Shown: piece after piece, positions 53,709 to 64,000 of the stretch
Layout of the letters: each line of letters begins with the position of its first letter
Position numbering within the stretch: the first letter of the stretch is position 1
Source of the DNA: Undaria pinnatifida
Lineage: Eukaryota; Sar; Phaeophyceae; Laminariales; Alariaceae
Assembly: GCA_012845835.1 (NCBI GenBank)
Contig: JABAKD010000023.1
Coordinates: 19,950,691 to 20,014,690, forward strand
Length of the DNA stretch: 64,000 bases
Direction of reading: 5' to 3'
Program-made: the position numbers and the translations under genes
The notes under the pieces: generated by a model
What the model was told of the DNA's origin: nothing
Database searches by the model: none
Seen by the model: only the letters and a program-made list of their open reading frames with translations

Positions 53709-56013
53709 ATGATGCAGCTATGGTGCGGTTCGGTGGTACCGCGCTGCACCTCGTTGCAACTGGAAGCTGCCGCATGCCCGCACCGTGAGAGCGACGCGCA
53801 CCCTTGTTAAAAACGCTGACAAATACAAGCAAGCGTACAGCATATACAACTTGAAGTCGGATGCGTGCACAGCACATACCCACCATCCTTGCATCGTACA
53901 AGTACAACAGTACGTATGTACTTTGGCGTGCCTTCCAACTTGTGAGCTGGCTTTGTTTGTGCTGCCGGCTAAGTCTCCAGCCACCCCCCCGCCCAACTTG
54001 ACGCTCTTGCCACATGATAAACCGGGACGCTGCGGAGGCACACCCGAAATTCCAGGCATCGGGTACGAGTGCAGGCGTCGTGAAAGGAGTCGAAATGGCC
54101 TCGAATCAAGATGACCTCCCGATCCTGCCCGAGTAACGAACACACTCCGTTGTAAGCGTGGCGCCAGAAGGTGGGCTACATTGGTACACATCACAGCAGA
54201 CGGCAGCAAGCTTTTATAAACGAACTCCTTGCGAAAGTACTCTGACGTCATGTCGGAGGGTCATGTCGGAGGTGCCCAATTCGTGATGTCGTTTGTGTGG
54301 CCGACCTTTTTCTTTTAACCTGCTGTTGCAGCTGCTGCTGCTGCTGTTGCTGCTGTTTGGTGTTTATGTGCAGTTTGAGTACAGCGCATACGCTCGTATT
54401 CGCGTGCCGCTCCGGTTGCTTGCTTCTGTTTATTTGGTGTTCCGCTTGATAGGAGTCTAGGTGACCACAACACTGTAATAGGAACGTGCGGTGATAATAG
54501 TTTTGACTTGGAATAGACTAATAATCACCGGGGACGGCGTGGTTCTGTGTAGTAGTGTTGAGGGGACCCCCGGCGACAAGAGGAGAGGTACGCGAGGCCT
54601 GAATTTCAAGGGAATGCGCTAAAATCCACGGGCAACTTTCAAGGGGTTGATATCGAGGAGATCTGGCACCAATATGTATATGGGCGCTTGAGGCGCGACA
54701 TCAGTTGGTCTCGCGGCCGCGGACGCGTTAGGTCCACCTTGATGGGCCACTCTTGGGGGAAAACTTTGCACCTCCTCCGTCTTGGTAGCCTCGTGCTCTT
54801 GCTTAGTGCGGTTGCAGTTGATTTATTTGTGACAGTGTCGATTGCACCTCATTCAACCTGCTCTCTTCTGTTGTTTCGTTGCATGCTCCGTCTTTCCCTT
54901 CTCGTTGCTGCTTAAACCTTATCTTTGTTTCGCAGGGCGGGGACCTTGAAGATGGAGAACCCGCTACTAGCGTGTGACGATTACTGGCTAGCGTGTCTAG
55001 TGTGATCCCTGTGCGCGTTTGCACTATTTTCAAATAGTGATAGGAGGTGTTGATGGTGCATCTTGCGTACCCTTTAGTTGCAGAACGACACAACCGTGCG
55101 TGGGTTTGGTGCTGCTCCAGTTCGAGCCCTTTGGTTTACCTCCCCCTTGCAGATCGTCGTACACCCTCTCGGCTGGGAGTTGGATGGTGGATGGTGCCTG
55201 ATGTCTCTGCTCAGAAACTTCGAGAGTCAGTCCTTTGAATTTTGTATTTTGGCATAGTACACGTCAAGAAGTACGCATGACTGCGAATACCGATGCCAGA
55301 TATATATTATCGGAGTATCACACACAGCTTGCCAAGATGAGTTTCGACAAAATATTCGATCTCACAGCTGGAGGGCATTTTTATTTTTATAATATATATT
55401 AGTTGCTGTTGAATAACACCCATGAACAGGGCGGTTCATTGACGGCAACCTCTAGGCGTACATTTGGCTCGTGTGTTCACGTGACGAAAGAGACCGCATC
55501 GTTCGTTCGCGTGCCCGCATTATTGAAAGGTTCCTATTTATGTCCCCCTTTACCTGTCCTCCCCTTCAATCTTTACTAGCCCACCTCCTACTCGGCTGCT
55601 CGTGTGAAAAAAAGTAGACGCAATCAGTTACATCGCAGGTCATCACGAGACCAAAAAAAGTGGGCGGCCAAGAACACAAAAAAAAACACAAGAAAGAGGA
55701 AGCGATTATTATTAGTAGTATCGTACATTATATACTTTGTTGTACCGTGCATTGCCGTGTATTATGCCTGGTAAATCACCGTATATTATGCCTGGTGTTA
55801 AAGCCATTAAATAAGAGCGTCGGCATAAAAAAGAACAAACACATTCCGTAAATATTTACGCTTGTGAAGGAAAAAAGACTTGGGCCAAAAAAAAAAAAAG
55901 ACAAATCTGCACATACTATACCAAGTACAAAAAAAAGACTTCACGAAAAAAAACAAATTTGTATACTATATCTGGTATAAAAAATAGAAGAAACAGTGGC
56001 AAAAAAAAAAAAA
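53709..56013. other. Unassigned; CTG run and MITE-like fragment
   Basis: A CTG-rich stretch is at 54322-54358. A MITE-like fragment (CACAGCTTGCCAAGATGAG, then TCTCACAGCTGGAG) is at 55305-55400. The part from 55640 to 56010 is A-rich with several runs of 7-13 A and TGCCTGGTAAAT/TATCTGGTATAA motifs. I recognise no gene. Confidence 0.3.
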
Positions 56014-56095
56014 GGAACGAGGGTCGCCGGGGCTCGAACCAGTGATGTGGGTGCTTACTGCGCCAAAGTTAAGGTGGTCGTCCCACAATTTGGGG
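56014..56095 (-). other. tRNA-like A and B boxes, likely SINE head
   Basis: On the minus strand TGGCGCAGTAAGC resembles an A box and GGTTCGAGCCCC a B box, followed by a run of 13 T. The boxes are only about 16 bases apart and the T stem is poorly paired, so a folded tRNA is unlikely. Confidence 0.3.
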
Positions 56096-56099
56096 AGTA

Positions 56100-56250
56100 C
56101 TTACGCTATACCTACAATGGGACCCGAAAGGTGCGGCAGCTAGCGTTGGGCTGCGAAAGCAGCTGAGTTAAATCGACGCACGACGCGTATGAAAGTACGT
56201 GGAAGTGTGGTGAGCTAAAGCTTTATTTTTCTCCATCCGCCGGAGGATAG
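56100..56250 (+). repeat. SINE-like retroposon, second copy of 24472-24643
   Basis: It carries CTTACGCTATACCTACAATG, CAGCTAGCGTTGGGCTGCGA, GAGTTAAATCGACGCACGAC and the hairpin CATCCGCCGGAGGAT, ending GGATAGAAAAATATATATA. In place of the long A run of the other copy there is A5 plus TA repeats. Confidence 0.6.
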
Positions 56251-56528
56251 AAAAATATATATATATAAACTTAAATACCTAGACCTCGACCCCCTCGGAG
56301 GTCTCGCTCGGCATATCCTCCCCCCTCTCAGCCCTTCTCAGCCCGTAATTGCCGAAAAGAAAATTAGTTGCTGGGGAAAAGAACCGTCCCGAAGTTCCTT
56401 GCCTTCCTTGCTTTCCCTAGTCTCATTCTTACTTAGCTCTCATTCTCTGATCATATTTTTACTGCTTGCTCTCTGATATTTTTATTTTGCTTTTTCAGCA
56501 ACTTCTTTTTTGTACTTTTTACTTTTGA

Positions 56529-59046
56529 AGTTGGCCAATTGCTGGCTGTTCAGGGGGAATTGCCGTTGACGGCTGCAAACAATTTGAATTCGAAATTTGC
56601 CGGATCGGCAATAACAATTTGAAGTTGAAATTTGCGAAGCGGACCAAGGCTAGTGCGGGAGGAGGCTCCGCCAACAGTGGGGGTGGTGGAGGTTCAGGAT
56701 CAGGCGTGTGGACGCTGGTCGGGCAAGAACGGGACTCAGCTTCTTCTGGCAATCCTGATTGGCCGTGCCCGAGCAAGGGTTGTGACGGCTTCCTCATCGC
56801 ACGAAATAGAAAAAACAGGAGTTCCCAGTACGCTGTCTGCGACATCTGCAGGAGTGACGACCCTTCCACGTGCCAAGCTTTTCATAACCTCAACAAGAAG
56901 CACTGGGGAAGCGGCGACAACCCTCGTGTGTGTGACTGGTGTGACGCGGACACCTGTGATTCACCTTCGATCGGCGTCCCTAACGAAGGAGCTGAGAGCT
57001 TGACGAAACGTGTGTTTCATTTCTTCGTGTTGTTGGAATTTGATGTTTGCTGTCAGCTACTATACTACTGATGTTGAGAGTTTGTTCCCGTTTTCAGTGT
57101 GTTCAGCGCCGTGCGACATAGGTAAGACACCAGATGTCAACACCCTGTATTTTCGGTAGTGCTGCGTTGAGTGTTGGCTGAGTGTGCTGCAAGTTGTGCG
57201 CAATAGACTACCAGTATGTAGTTTTGGGTGTTGATGAACTTAAGCGAATCCTGTTTCCAATAATGATGCACATTGAAATTTACATTGTTTGCCTTGTGTG
57301 CCTGTCTGCAACGTTTGCTGTAGCATGTGTGTGCTACACCGGCGTGGTCGAACTACCACACGGTGTGGAAGCTGTGCTTGGGGACGCGTAGCCTGAACAA
57401 ACTCAAAATCGCCTAGGTGGTCACGGAGGGCAGTCCCGTCGTCGGGGTAAGCATGTTGTACTAGTTGTCTACGCAGTTGTGTGCTGTGATTTCTTCTTCA
57501 TGCGTACAAACACACTTTTGCATGTACGAGTACGTGTACGGGGCAGTCCCGTCATCGGGGTATAAGCGGGAATTGTACAAGTACTCAGGTCTACGAGTAG
57601 ACCTATGCAGTGACGCTGTGTGATGCGATTTCTTTTTCATACGTACAGCCAAACACACCTACTTCATGTATGTACGACTACGAGAACGGGGCAGTCCCGT
57701 CATCGGGGTAAGCGGGGGTTGGACAAGTGGTCCATGCAGTGACGCTTTGTGCTGTGATATAAACACACGTTTTGGATGTACGACTACGTCTACGTGGTAT
57801 CTATACATGTAAGACGCAATGAAAACGGGCAAGTCTCATCACGGGGGTCAGCCAGGGTTGTAAAAATGGTCCAGTGATAAATAACACAGCAGCATGATGC
57901 CATCAGCACCAGTGGCAGTACACACTGGAGGCTGATATATAGCAGTAAACAGAAGCTGAAGTTAACCTGGGTGATGCTGGAGAGCAGTCCCGTGATTGGG
58001 GTTAGCGAGTTGTTCATGTAGTGACGCGGTGTACTACTACTGTTACTCATTTTTCATACAACCACATGAACTCTTTGTATTAACGAGTACAAGTAGGGTG
58101 CGCAACCTCTTCAGGAATCGCAGTACACGTCGGTCGTAATAGTGTTGATAGCAGCAGCAATAGAGTAGTACCGAACAATATATACAGCAGGTACTGTCTC
58201 TTACCCTTCGTTGTCGGTATTCCGCCGGTAGGCCTTATATAGCAGTATACCGGGGCTTACGCTTACCAGTTGCGACTGTGAATCCCGTTCGTTCCTGTCC
58301 CAGTGGTGGTTTCATAGGTGTTAGCAACGTTGTGGTACCAGGCAGGGCTTTGCCCATAAACGACCGCTTTCATTACAACAGCAGTGTTAAATTGTACGAC
58401 TTCCTTTCAAACTTTGGAAATCGACGACAGCTACGTGGCCTTACTATTTTGAACATTCACTGAACGCTAGGTATTCCCATCCGTTGTTGTCGTTTGCAAA
58501 AGCCCTGCAAAGCAGCCGCCGAGGGCCGCCAAGTCGGCGAGGACATAAACACGAAGTGCACCGGCGACATCAAGGTCGGTGACCTCCTGAAGAAGGCAGG
58601 CGACCACTTGCTCGATATACATCCCGCAGTCCATTCCCACGGTGCCACGAGGGCGTTCGACATCGAGGTACGTTCTACTATTATCTTGCGTCCTGTGTGT
58701 CACGAGTCGAGACATCCATGTCTCTTGCTCAAGACTAGGGGATAGCGTATGGATATAGTCTATGAAGTGCGGCTCTTTTTCCGAGTACCAAGAGCAAGTA
58801 CAACAATACCACAACAATTACTAACAACGAAAGGAGCTCCAATAGTTTGGATGGTTACGACGTCTGCTGGAGAGAAGTACGAATACTTTTTAACACAAAA
58901 TCATCGACGTCCTCCCGCCATGCTGCAACGTTTGTGGACAGATCCACAAGATCATCGACAAAAAACAAGAGTGCAAGGTGCTGGGTACCTCCGCTGAGGA
59001 GGAAGAGTCCAAGCAAGCCTGCATGCTCCTTCGGAAGCAATGTTGA
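56529..59046 (+). CDS. Cysteine-rich protein, four exons, 5' end unresolved
   Basis: I do not recognise the family. Exon a (56529-57009) reads VDGCKQFEFEICRIGNNNLK, a Gly/Ser linker, WPCPSKGCDGFLIARNRKN, YAVCDICRSDD and NPRVCDWCDADTCDSPS; the CxxC and CxxxxC pairs suggest zinc ribbons. The donor GTGTGT is at 57010. Exon b (57098-57121, 24 nt, phase 1) adds LCSAPCDI. Exon c (58471-58667) reads IPIRCCRLQKPCKAAAEGRQ, KVGDLLKKAGDHLLDIHPAV and GATRAFDIE, donor GTACGT. Exon d (58942-59046) reads IHKIIDKKQECKVLGTSAEE and KQACMLLRKQC, stop TGA. All junctions are GT-AG and in phase. There is no ATG in exon a; an acceptor-like TTTTTCAG at 56498 suggests an upstream start exon outside the unit, or loss of the start. 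Comparison with unit 2 supports the frame: in exon d the copies differ by a 3-base indel. Confidence 0.55.
57385..57830 (+). repeat. Intronic tandem repeat, about 130-bp unit, unit 1
   Basis: GGGCAGTCCCGTCATCGGGG and TAAGCGGG, then a TGCAGTGACGCTGTGTGCTG-like block, then CAAACACAC and TGTACGAGTACG recur four times. They lie in the 1.35-kb intron between exons b and c. Confidence 0.7.
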
Positions 59047-59560
59047 CAGCACGTTCTTTATAGAACGTTAAGTTGTGGTTTATTATACCAGCATCGTTTT
59101 TTGAGAACTATGCCTAAATGCGTGCTCTTCGTCTTTCAGGAATACAAATGTACTTCACATGTTTGCGGTGTGTGAGTTCAAGTTCTTGCTTCCAGCATGT
59201 ATTTTTTGGCACTGCGCTCCTTTACATCTTAAGTAGCAGTTTTCCTGTCTCTATCCTTGGCAAGCGCGTGCCTGGTGTTTATGCACTGCGATAATTTATT
59301 ATTGATGATCGACTTAGAGAGAGCTATTAACAAGTGTACATGTGCTACCTGAAAGGTGGAAGGATATGCCAAGCAAGTCCTCCGACGTGCCCATCATGGA
59401 CTGGGCGAATGGATGATAATAACAAACTCATAATCATAATCGTCTCCATCGTTTATCGTTGTACTGTATATGGACCTCTTGGCATTTTCAAGTCGCCAGT
59501 TGCGCCATTTGTGCTTCTTTTCCGCCTTTCTACTGAATGTCCATTCCTCCTTCCGCAAGC

Positions 59561-59602
59561 ATAGCGGGCGGCGCCCAGCCGCCCGCGAGCGAAGCCCTTG
59601 TA
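59561..59602 (+). repeat. Structured 3' terminus of unit 1
   Basis: Perfect 9-bp GC hairpin GCGGGCGGC/GCCGCCCGC with loop GCCCA, followed by GAGCGAAGCCCTTGTA. CTCTTGGCATTTTCAAG about 80-90 bases upstream is the same block that precedes the terminus in the subfamily II repeats. Confidence 0.7.
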
Positions 59603-60749
59603 AACTTAAATACCTAGACCTCGACCCCCTCGGAGGTCTCGCTCGGCATATCCTCCCCCCTCTCAGCCCTTCTCAGCCCGTAATTGCCGAAAAGAAAATT
59701 AGTTGCTGGGGAAAAGAACCGTCCCGAAGTTCCTTGCCTTCCTTGCTTTCCCTAGTCTCATTCTTACTTAGCTCTCATTCTCTGATCATATTTTTACTGC
59801 TGTCTGTCTGATATTTTTATTTTGCTTTTTCAGCAACTTCTTTTTTGTACTTTTACATTTGAAGTCGGCCAATTGCTGGCTGTTGCGAGGGAAGTGCCGT
59901 TGACGGCTGCAAACAAATTGAATTCGAAATTTGCCGGATCGGCAATAACAATTTGAAGTTGAAATTTGCGAAGCGGACCAAGGCTAGTGCGGGAGGAGGC
60001 TCCGCCAGCAGTGGGGGTGGTGGAGGTTCAGGATCAGGCGTGTGGACGCTGGTCGGGCAAGAACGGGACTCAGCTTCTTCTGGCAACCCTGATTGGCCGT
60101 GCCCGAGCAAGGGTTGTGACGGCTTCCTCATCGCACGAAATAGAAAAAACAGGAGTTCCCAGTACGCTGTCTGCGACATCTGCAGGAGTGACGACCCTTC
60201 CACGTGCCAAGCTTTTCATAACCTTAACAAGAAGCACTGGGGAAGCGGCGACAACCCTCGTGTATGTGACTGGTGTGACGCGGGCACCTGTGATTCACCT
60301 TCGATCGGCGTCCCTAACGAAGGAGCTGAGAGCTTGACGAAACGTGAGTTTCATTTCTTTGTGTTGTTGGAATGTGATGTTCGCTGTCAGCTACTATACT
60401 ACTGATGCTGAGAGTTTGTTCCCGTTGTCAAGTGTGCTCAGCGCCGTGCGACATAGGTAAGACACCAGATGTCAACACCCTGTATTTTCGGTAGTGCTGC
60501 GTTGAGTGTTGGCTGAGTGTGCTGCAAGTTGTGCGCAATAGACCATGTGGTTTTGGGTGTTGGTGAACTCAAGCGAATCCTGTTTCCAATAATGATGCAC
60601 ATTGAAATTTACATTGTTTGACCTTGTGTGCCTGTCTGCAACGTTTGCTGTAGCATGTGTGTGCTACACCAGCGTGGTCGAACTACTACACGGTGTGGAA
60701 GCTGTGCTTGGGGACGCGTAGCCTGAACAAACTCAAGTTCGCCTAGGTG

Positions 60750-61090
60750 GTCACGGAGGGCAGTCCCGTCGTCGCGGTAAGCATGTTGTACTAGTTGTCT
60801 ACGCAGTGACGCTGCGTGCTGTGATTTCTTTTTCATGTGTACAACCAAACACTCTTTTTGTGTGTACGAGTACGTGTACGGGGCAGTCCCGTCATCGGGG
60901 TGTAAGCGGGGGTTGTACAACGTACAACCAAACACACTTCATGTATGTACGACTACGAGTACGGGGCAGTCCCGTCATCGGGGTAAGCGGGGGTTGGACA
61001 AGTGGTCCATGCAGTGACGCTTTGTGCTGTGATATAAACACACTTTTTGGATGTACGACTCCGACTACGTGGTATCTATACATGTAAGAC
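60750..61090 (+). repeat. Intronic tandem repeat, unit 2
   Basis: Three copies of the GGGCAGTCCCGTCATCGGGG-type unit against four in unit 1, so the array has changed length since the duplication. Confidence 0.7.
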
Positions 61091-61158
61091 GCAATGAAAA
61101 CGGGCAAGTCCCATCACGGGGGTCAGCCAGGGTTGTAAAAATGGTCCATGCAGTGACA

Positions 61159-62179
61159 AAGTCGACCCCGCTTTAAAGACACACCGCGTTTTTTTTTTTT
61201 GGGAGTGTCTTAAACGCGGGGAAGTGTCTTTAGGATTCTGGGGCCACTAACTCACCGTCCCCGGGGCCAATGGAGGTGTGACATATGTCAAAATGCGCGC
61301 ATTTGAAGCAGGAATGCGACCACGAAACTTTGTTGCTTGAAAACTACAACACGTGATGAAAGGCCGCAACACTACTGCTGTAGTACACTCCAATACTTTG
61401 CACATTTTGAATTTCCCTCCACCACCGAAACGCGGGAAGGAGTGAGCACGACCTGTTGTAATGTGTACGGCAGTGCGCTGTTGTTGATGCAGGCTCTTGC
61501 TGTAATGTGTACGGCAGTGCGCTGGTGTTGTTGCAGGCTTTTCTTATTGTCAAGGCGTTATCCTCACGGTGAACATCATGCCCGAGATATCGCGAACACA
61601 CCTGAGACACATCAGTTCGTTGGAACTAGCTCTGATACGATACACGCAAGTTACCTGCCACATAGGGACCAAACAAACCCAGTCGACCCCTTAGAAGGAC
61701 GCTAGGAAACGGTCGGTAGCGCAGACCACAACATACAAAAAAATCGGGCCAATACACAGAAAAGAGGACACCGTTCTTCCCCAAAGGTCAACACGAGGCA
61801 AAAACTCAAAACAAAAATACCTAAATTTAACTCCACGAGAAAGGCAAAAATCCCAAACTTTGACTGCCTGACACGAGTTGAGACTTTGACTGGCACGTGA
61901 GTTCGCCACATGGCTTCAAGCCGGCAGCTGACGACCCGCCAGCAGATGGGAGGAATCTCTCCATACCCACACGCGGTAGTGCGGGCTGCAGCAGACCGCT
62001 GTCGATGTTATACAGCAGTGTGCTGCCCCAGCAAAAAAAAATGGGGGGGGGCCGCAAAGTGGAAAAGGTACCCCCCCCTTATTATTGTACATCTGCGGGG
62101 CACCATGTTCTGGGAAAACAATGTGTCTTTATAGCGGGGAGTTTCCTCAAGAAGATTGTCTTTGAAGCGGGGACGACTG
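61159..62179. mobile_element. Pogo/Tc1-like non-autonomous element, about 1.0 kb
   Basis: The ends are inverted repeats: GTCGACCCCGCTTTAAAGAC at 61161 and the inverse of GTCGTCCCCGCTTCAAAGAC ending 62177. Each end has a second inner copy (TTAAACGCGGGGAAGTGTC; GTGTCTTTATAGCGGGGAG). CAGTCG at the right tip matches the CAGT start common in pogo-like elements. There is no transposase frame. It is absent from the matching place in unit 1 (about 57870), though unit 1 has about 40 extra bases there, so the target duplication is unclear. One end recurs at 41337-41743. Confidence 0.7.
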
Positions 62180-62440
62180 TCCACACTGGAGGTTGATATA
62201 TAGCAGTAAACAGAAGCTGAAGTTAACCTGGGTGGTGCTGGAGAGCAGTCCCGTGATTGGGGTTAGCGAGTTGTTCATGTAGTGACCCGGTGTACTACTA
62301 CTGTTACTCATTTTTCATACAACCACATAAACTTTTTGCATTAACGTGTACAAGTAGGGTGCGCAACCTCTTCAGGAATCGCAGTACACGTCGGTCGTAA
62401 TAGTGTTGATAGCAGCAGTAATAGAGTAGTACGGAACAAT

Positions 62441-62570
62441 AAGACACCTCCCAATAAAAACTCACTCATATGGTATATTACGAGTACCAACAACGCAGCT
62501 TGCAAAGATGAGTATAGACCTGAAATTCGTCAAACTCACGGCTGACGTCCTTGAAAATTAGTTATATAAT
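62441..62570. repeat. 130-bp MITE-like insertion, precise against unit 1
   Basis: Unit 1 reads GAACAATATATACAGC (58173-58188) without interruption; unit 2 has 130 extra bases between CAAT and ATATAC. The insert runs from AAGACACCTCCC to GTTATATAAT, and the AAT on both sides fits a 3-bp target duplication. Related fragments lie at 643-712 (minus), 20345-20435 (minus), 55305-55400 (plus) and perhaps 10600-10690. Confidence 0.7.
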
Positions 62571-63947
62571 ATATACAGCAGGTACTGACTCTTACCCTTC
62601 GTTGTAGGTATTCCGCCGGTAGGCCTTATATAGCAGTATACCGGGGCTCACGCTTACCAGTTGCGACTGTGAATCCCGTTCGTTCCTGTCCCAGTTGTGG
62701 TTTCATAGGTGTTAGCAACGCTGTGGTACCAGGCAGGGCTTTGCCCATAAACGACCGTTTTTATTATCTCAGTGTTAAATTGTACGACTTCCTTTCAAAC
62801 TTTGGAAACCGACGACAGCTACGTGGCCTTACTATTTTGAACATTCACTGAACGCTAGGTATTCCCATCCGTTGTTGTCGTTTGCAGAAGCCCTGCGAAG
62901 CAGTCGCCGAGGGCCGCCAAGTCGGCGAGGACATAGTGCACCGGCGACATCAAGGTCGGTGACCTCCTGAAGAAGGCAGGCTACCACTTGCTCGATATAC
63001 ATCCCGCATTCCATTCCCACGGTGCCAAGAGGACGTTCGACATCGAGGTACGTTCTACTCTTATCTTGCCTCCTGTGTGTCACGAGTCGAGACATCCATG
63101 TCTTTTGCTCAAGACTAGGGGATAGCGTGCGGATTGGCTCTATGAAGTGCGGCTCTTCTTCCAAGTGCCAAGAGCAAGTACAACAATACCACAACAATTA
63201 CTAACAACGAAAGAAGGAGCTCCAATAGTTTGGATGGTTACGACGTCTGCTGGAGAGAAGTACGAATACTTTTTTACACATACTTATCGACGTCCTCCCG
63301 CTATGCTTCAACGTTTGTGGACAGATTCACAAGATCATCGACAAAAAACAAGAGTGCAAGGTGCTGGGTACCTCCGCTGAGGAGGAGTCCAAGCAAGCCT
63401 GCATGCTCCTCCTGAAGCAATGTTAACAGCACATTCTTTATAGCACGTTAAGTTGTGGTTTCTATATACCAGCATCGTTTTTTGAGCACTATGCCTAAAT
63501 GCATGCTCTTCGTCCTTCGGAATACAAATGTACTTCACATGTTTGCGGTGTGTGCGTTCAAGTTCCTGCTTTCAGCATGTTTTTTGTTTTTTTTGGCACT
63601 GCGCTCCTTTACATCTTAAGTAGCAGTTTTCCTGTCTCTATCCTTGACAAGCGCGTGTCTGGTGTTTATGCACTGCGATAATTTATTATTGATGATCGAC
63701 TTAGAGAGAGCTACTAATAAGTGTACAGGTGCTACCTGAGAGGTGGAAGGATATGCCAAGCAAGTCCTCCGACGTGCCCGTCATGGACTGGGCGAATGGA
63801 TGATAATAACAAACTCACAATCATAATCGTCTCCATCGTTTATCGTTGTACTGTATATGGACCTCTTGGCATTTTCAAGTCGCCAGTTGCGCCATTTGTG
63901 CTTCTTTTCCGCCTTTCTACTGAATGTCCATTCCTCCTTCCGCGAGC

Positions 63948-63989
63948 ATAGCGGGCGGCATCCAGCCGCCCGCGAGCGAAGCCCTTGTA
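63948..63989 (+). repeat. Structured 3' terminus of unit 2
   Basis: AGCGGGCGGC-ATCCA-GCCGCCCGC then GAGCGAAGCCCTTGTA. The following bases, GTACATACCGT, are not the start of a third unit, so the array ends here on the right side. Confidence 0.7.
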
Positions 63990-64000
63990 GTACATACCGT

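Larger units (their letters stand above)
56268..59602 (+). mobile_element. Tandem unit 1, bounded by AACTTAAATACC and CCCTTGTA
   Basis: The unit begins AACTTAAATACCTAGACC after a TA and ends with hairpin GCGGGCGGC-GCCCA-GCCGCCCGC, GAGCGAAGCCCTTGTA at 59602. The very next base starts unit 2 with the same AACTTAAATACC. The two units are collinear over their whole length apart from two insertions in unit 2. Unit 1 is 3335 bp. It carries a split gene for a Cys-rich protein and an intronic tandem repeat. Calling it a mobile element is inference from the shared terminus with the dispersed repeats; a plain segmental duplication is the alternative. Confidence 0.55.
59863..63426 (+). pseudogene. Second copy of the Cys-rich gene, disrupted
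   Basis: Exon a (59863-60343) is nearly identical to unit 1 and has the better donor GTGAGT. Exon b (60433-60456) and exon c (62859-63047) keep their splice sites. Exon c lacks 8 bases (unit 1 has ATAAACACGAAGTGC, here ATAGTGC at about 62933), which throws out the frame and brings a TGA about 30 bases later. Exon d (63325-63426) keeps IHKIIDKKQECKVLGTSAEE and KQACMLLLKQC with TAA. The exon b to c intron holds both mobile insertions. So unit 2 can make only a shortened protein unless splicing avoids exon c. Confidence 0.55.
59603..63989 (+). mobile_element. Tandem unit 2
   Basis: It is collinear with unit 1 from AACTTAAATACC to CCCTTGTA at 63989, 11 bases before the window ends. It is 4387 bp because of a 1.0-kb pogo-like element (61159-62179) and a 130-bp insertion (62441-62570). 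The terminal hairpin keeps both stems (GCGGGCGGC/GCCGCCCGC) with loop ATCCA. Confidence 0.55.

Noticed and set aside
53359..54015. 218-codon minus-strand frame and several plus-strand frames of about 115 codons
   Set aside because: Produced by the (GTGCG)n array; flanking parts have no recognisable domain.
56014..56095. tRNA gene with a T-run terminator on the minus strand
   Set aside because: A and B boxes are too close for a cloverleaf and the T stem pairs poorly.

Overview
The window is nuclear DNA of a eukaryote. The signs are GT-AG introns inside genes (12154-12597 and the split gene at 56529-59046), Ty3/gypsy, LINE, hAT, Helitron and tyrosine-recombinase remnants, SINE-like retroposons with A-tails, and very long microsatellites. 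The mixture of hAT with a BED finger, Helitron, PIF1-like helicase and LRIGG-type tyrosine recombinase fits a stramenopile alga such as a brown alga. That placement is inference only; nothing here identifies the species. Almost every recognisable protein belongs to a mobile element, and most are broken, so this reads as a gene-poor, repeat-filled interval.

Layout. 0.5-4.9 kb: a decayed Helitron Rep-helicase (1740-4060) between two copies of a short repeat with a structured 3' end. 5.0-6.8 kb: a satellite made of LINE 3' tails. 7.2-10.5 kb: 51-bp and 42-bp minisatellites and a hAT C-terminal fragment. 11.3-15.1 kb: a hAT element with a BED finger, one clear intron, and frameshifts. 15.9-18.1 kb: two SINE-like elements and a LINE reverse-transcriptase scrap, all on the minus strand. 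18-24 kb: mostly unassigned. 24-28 kb: short retroposons, a 330-bp inverted repeat, and a 5'-truncated LINE.

28.7-38.1 kb is a microsatellite and Ty3/gypsy block: a solo LTR in an ATT array, a PIF1 helicase fragment, a 1.6-kb compound trinucleotide/hexanucleotide array, then a Ty3/gypsy element with 5' LTR, gag, and pol in the gag frame after one UAG. That element is truncated in integrase and runs into another ATT array. 40.2-41.3 kb is a G-run satellite. 41.3-43.2 kb is a pogo-like end fused to a second LINE copy. 45.1-45.5 kb is a tyrosine recombinase fragment. 47.7-48.9 kb is a clean hAT-type non-autonomous element with an 8-bp target duplication. 50.5-51.7 kb is a 585-bp tandem duplication.

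56.3-64.0 kb is the most unusual part. Two head-to-tail units each start AACTTAAATACC, carry a multi-exon gene for a cysteine-rich protein that I do not recognise, and end in a GC hairpin followed by CCCTTGTA. The same hairpin-plus-tail terminus ends short repeats elsewhere in the window on both strands, and the hairpin stems differ in sequence while keeping their pairing. This is the best candidate here for an undescribed element family.
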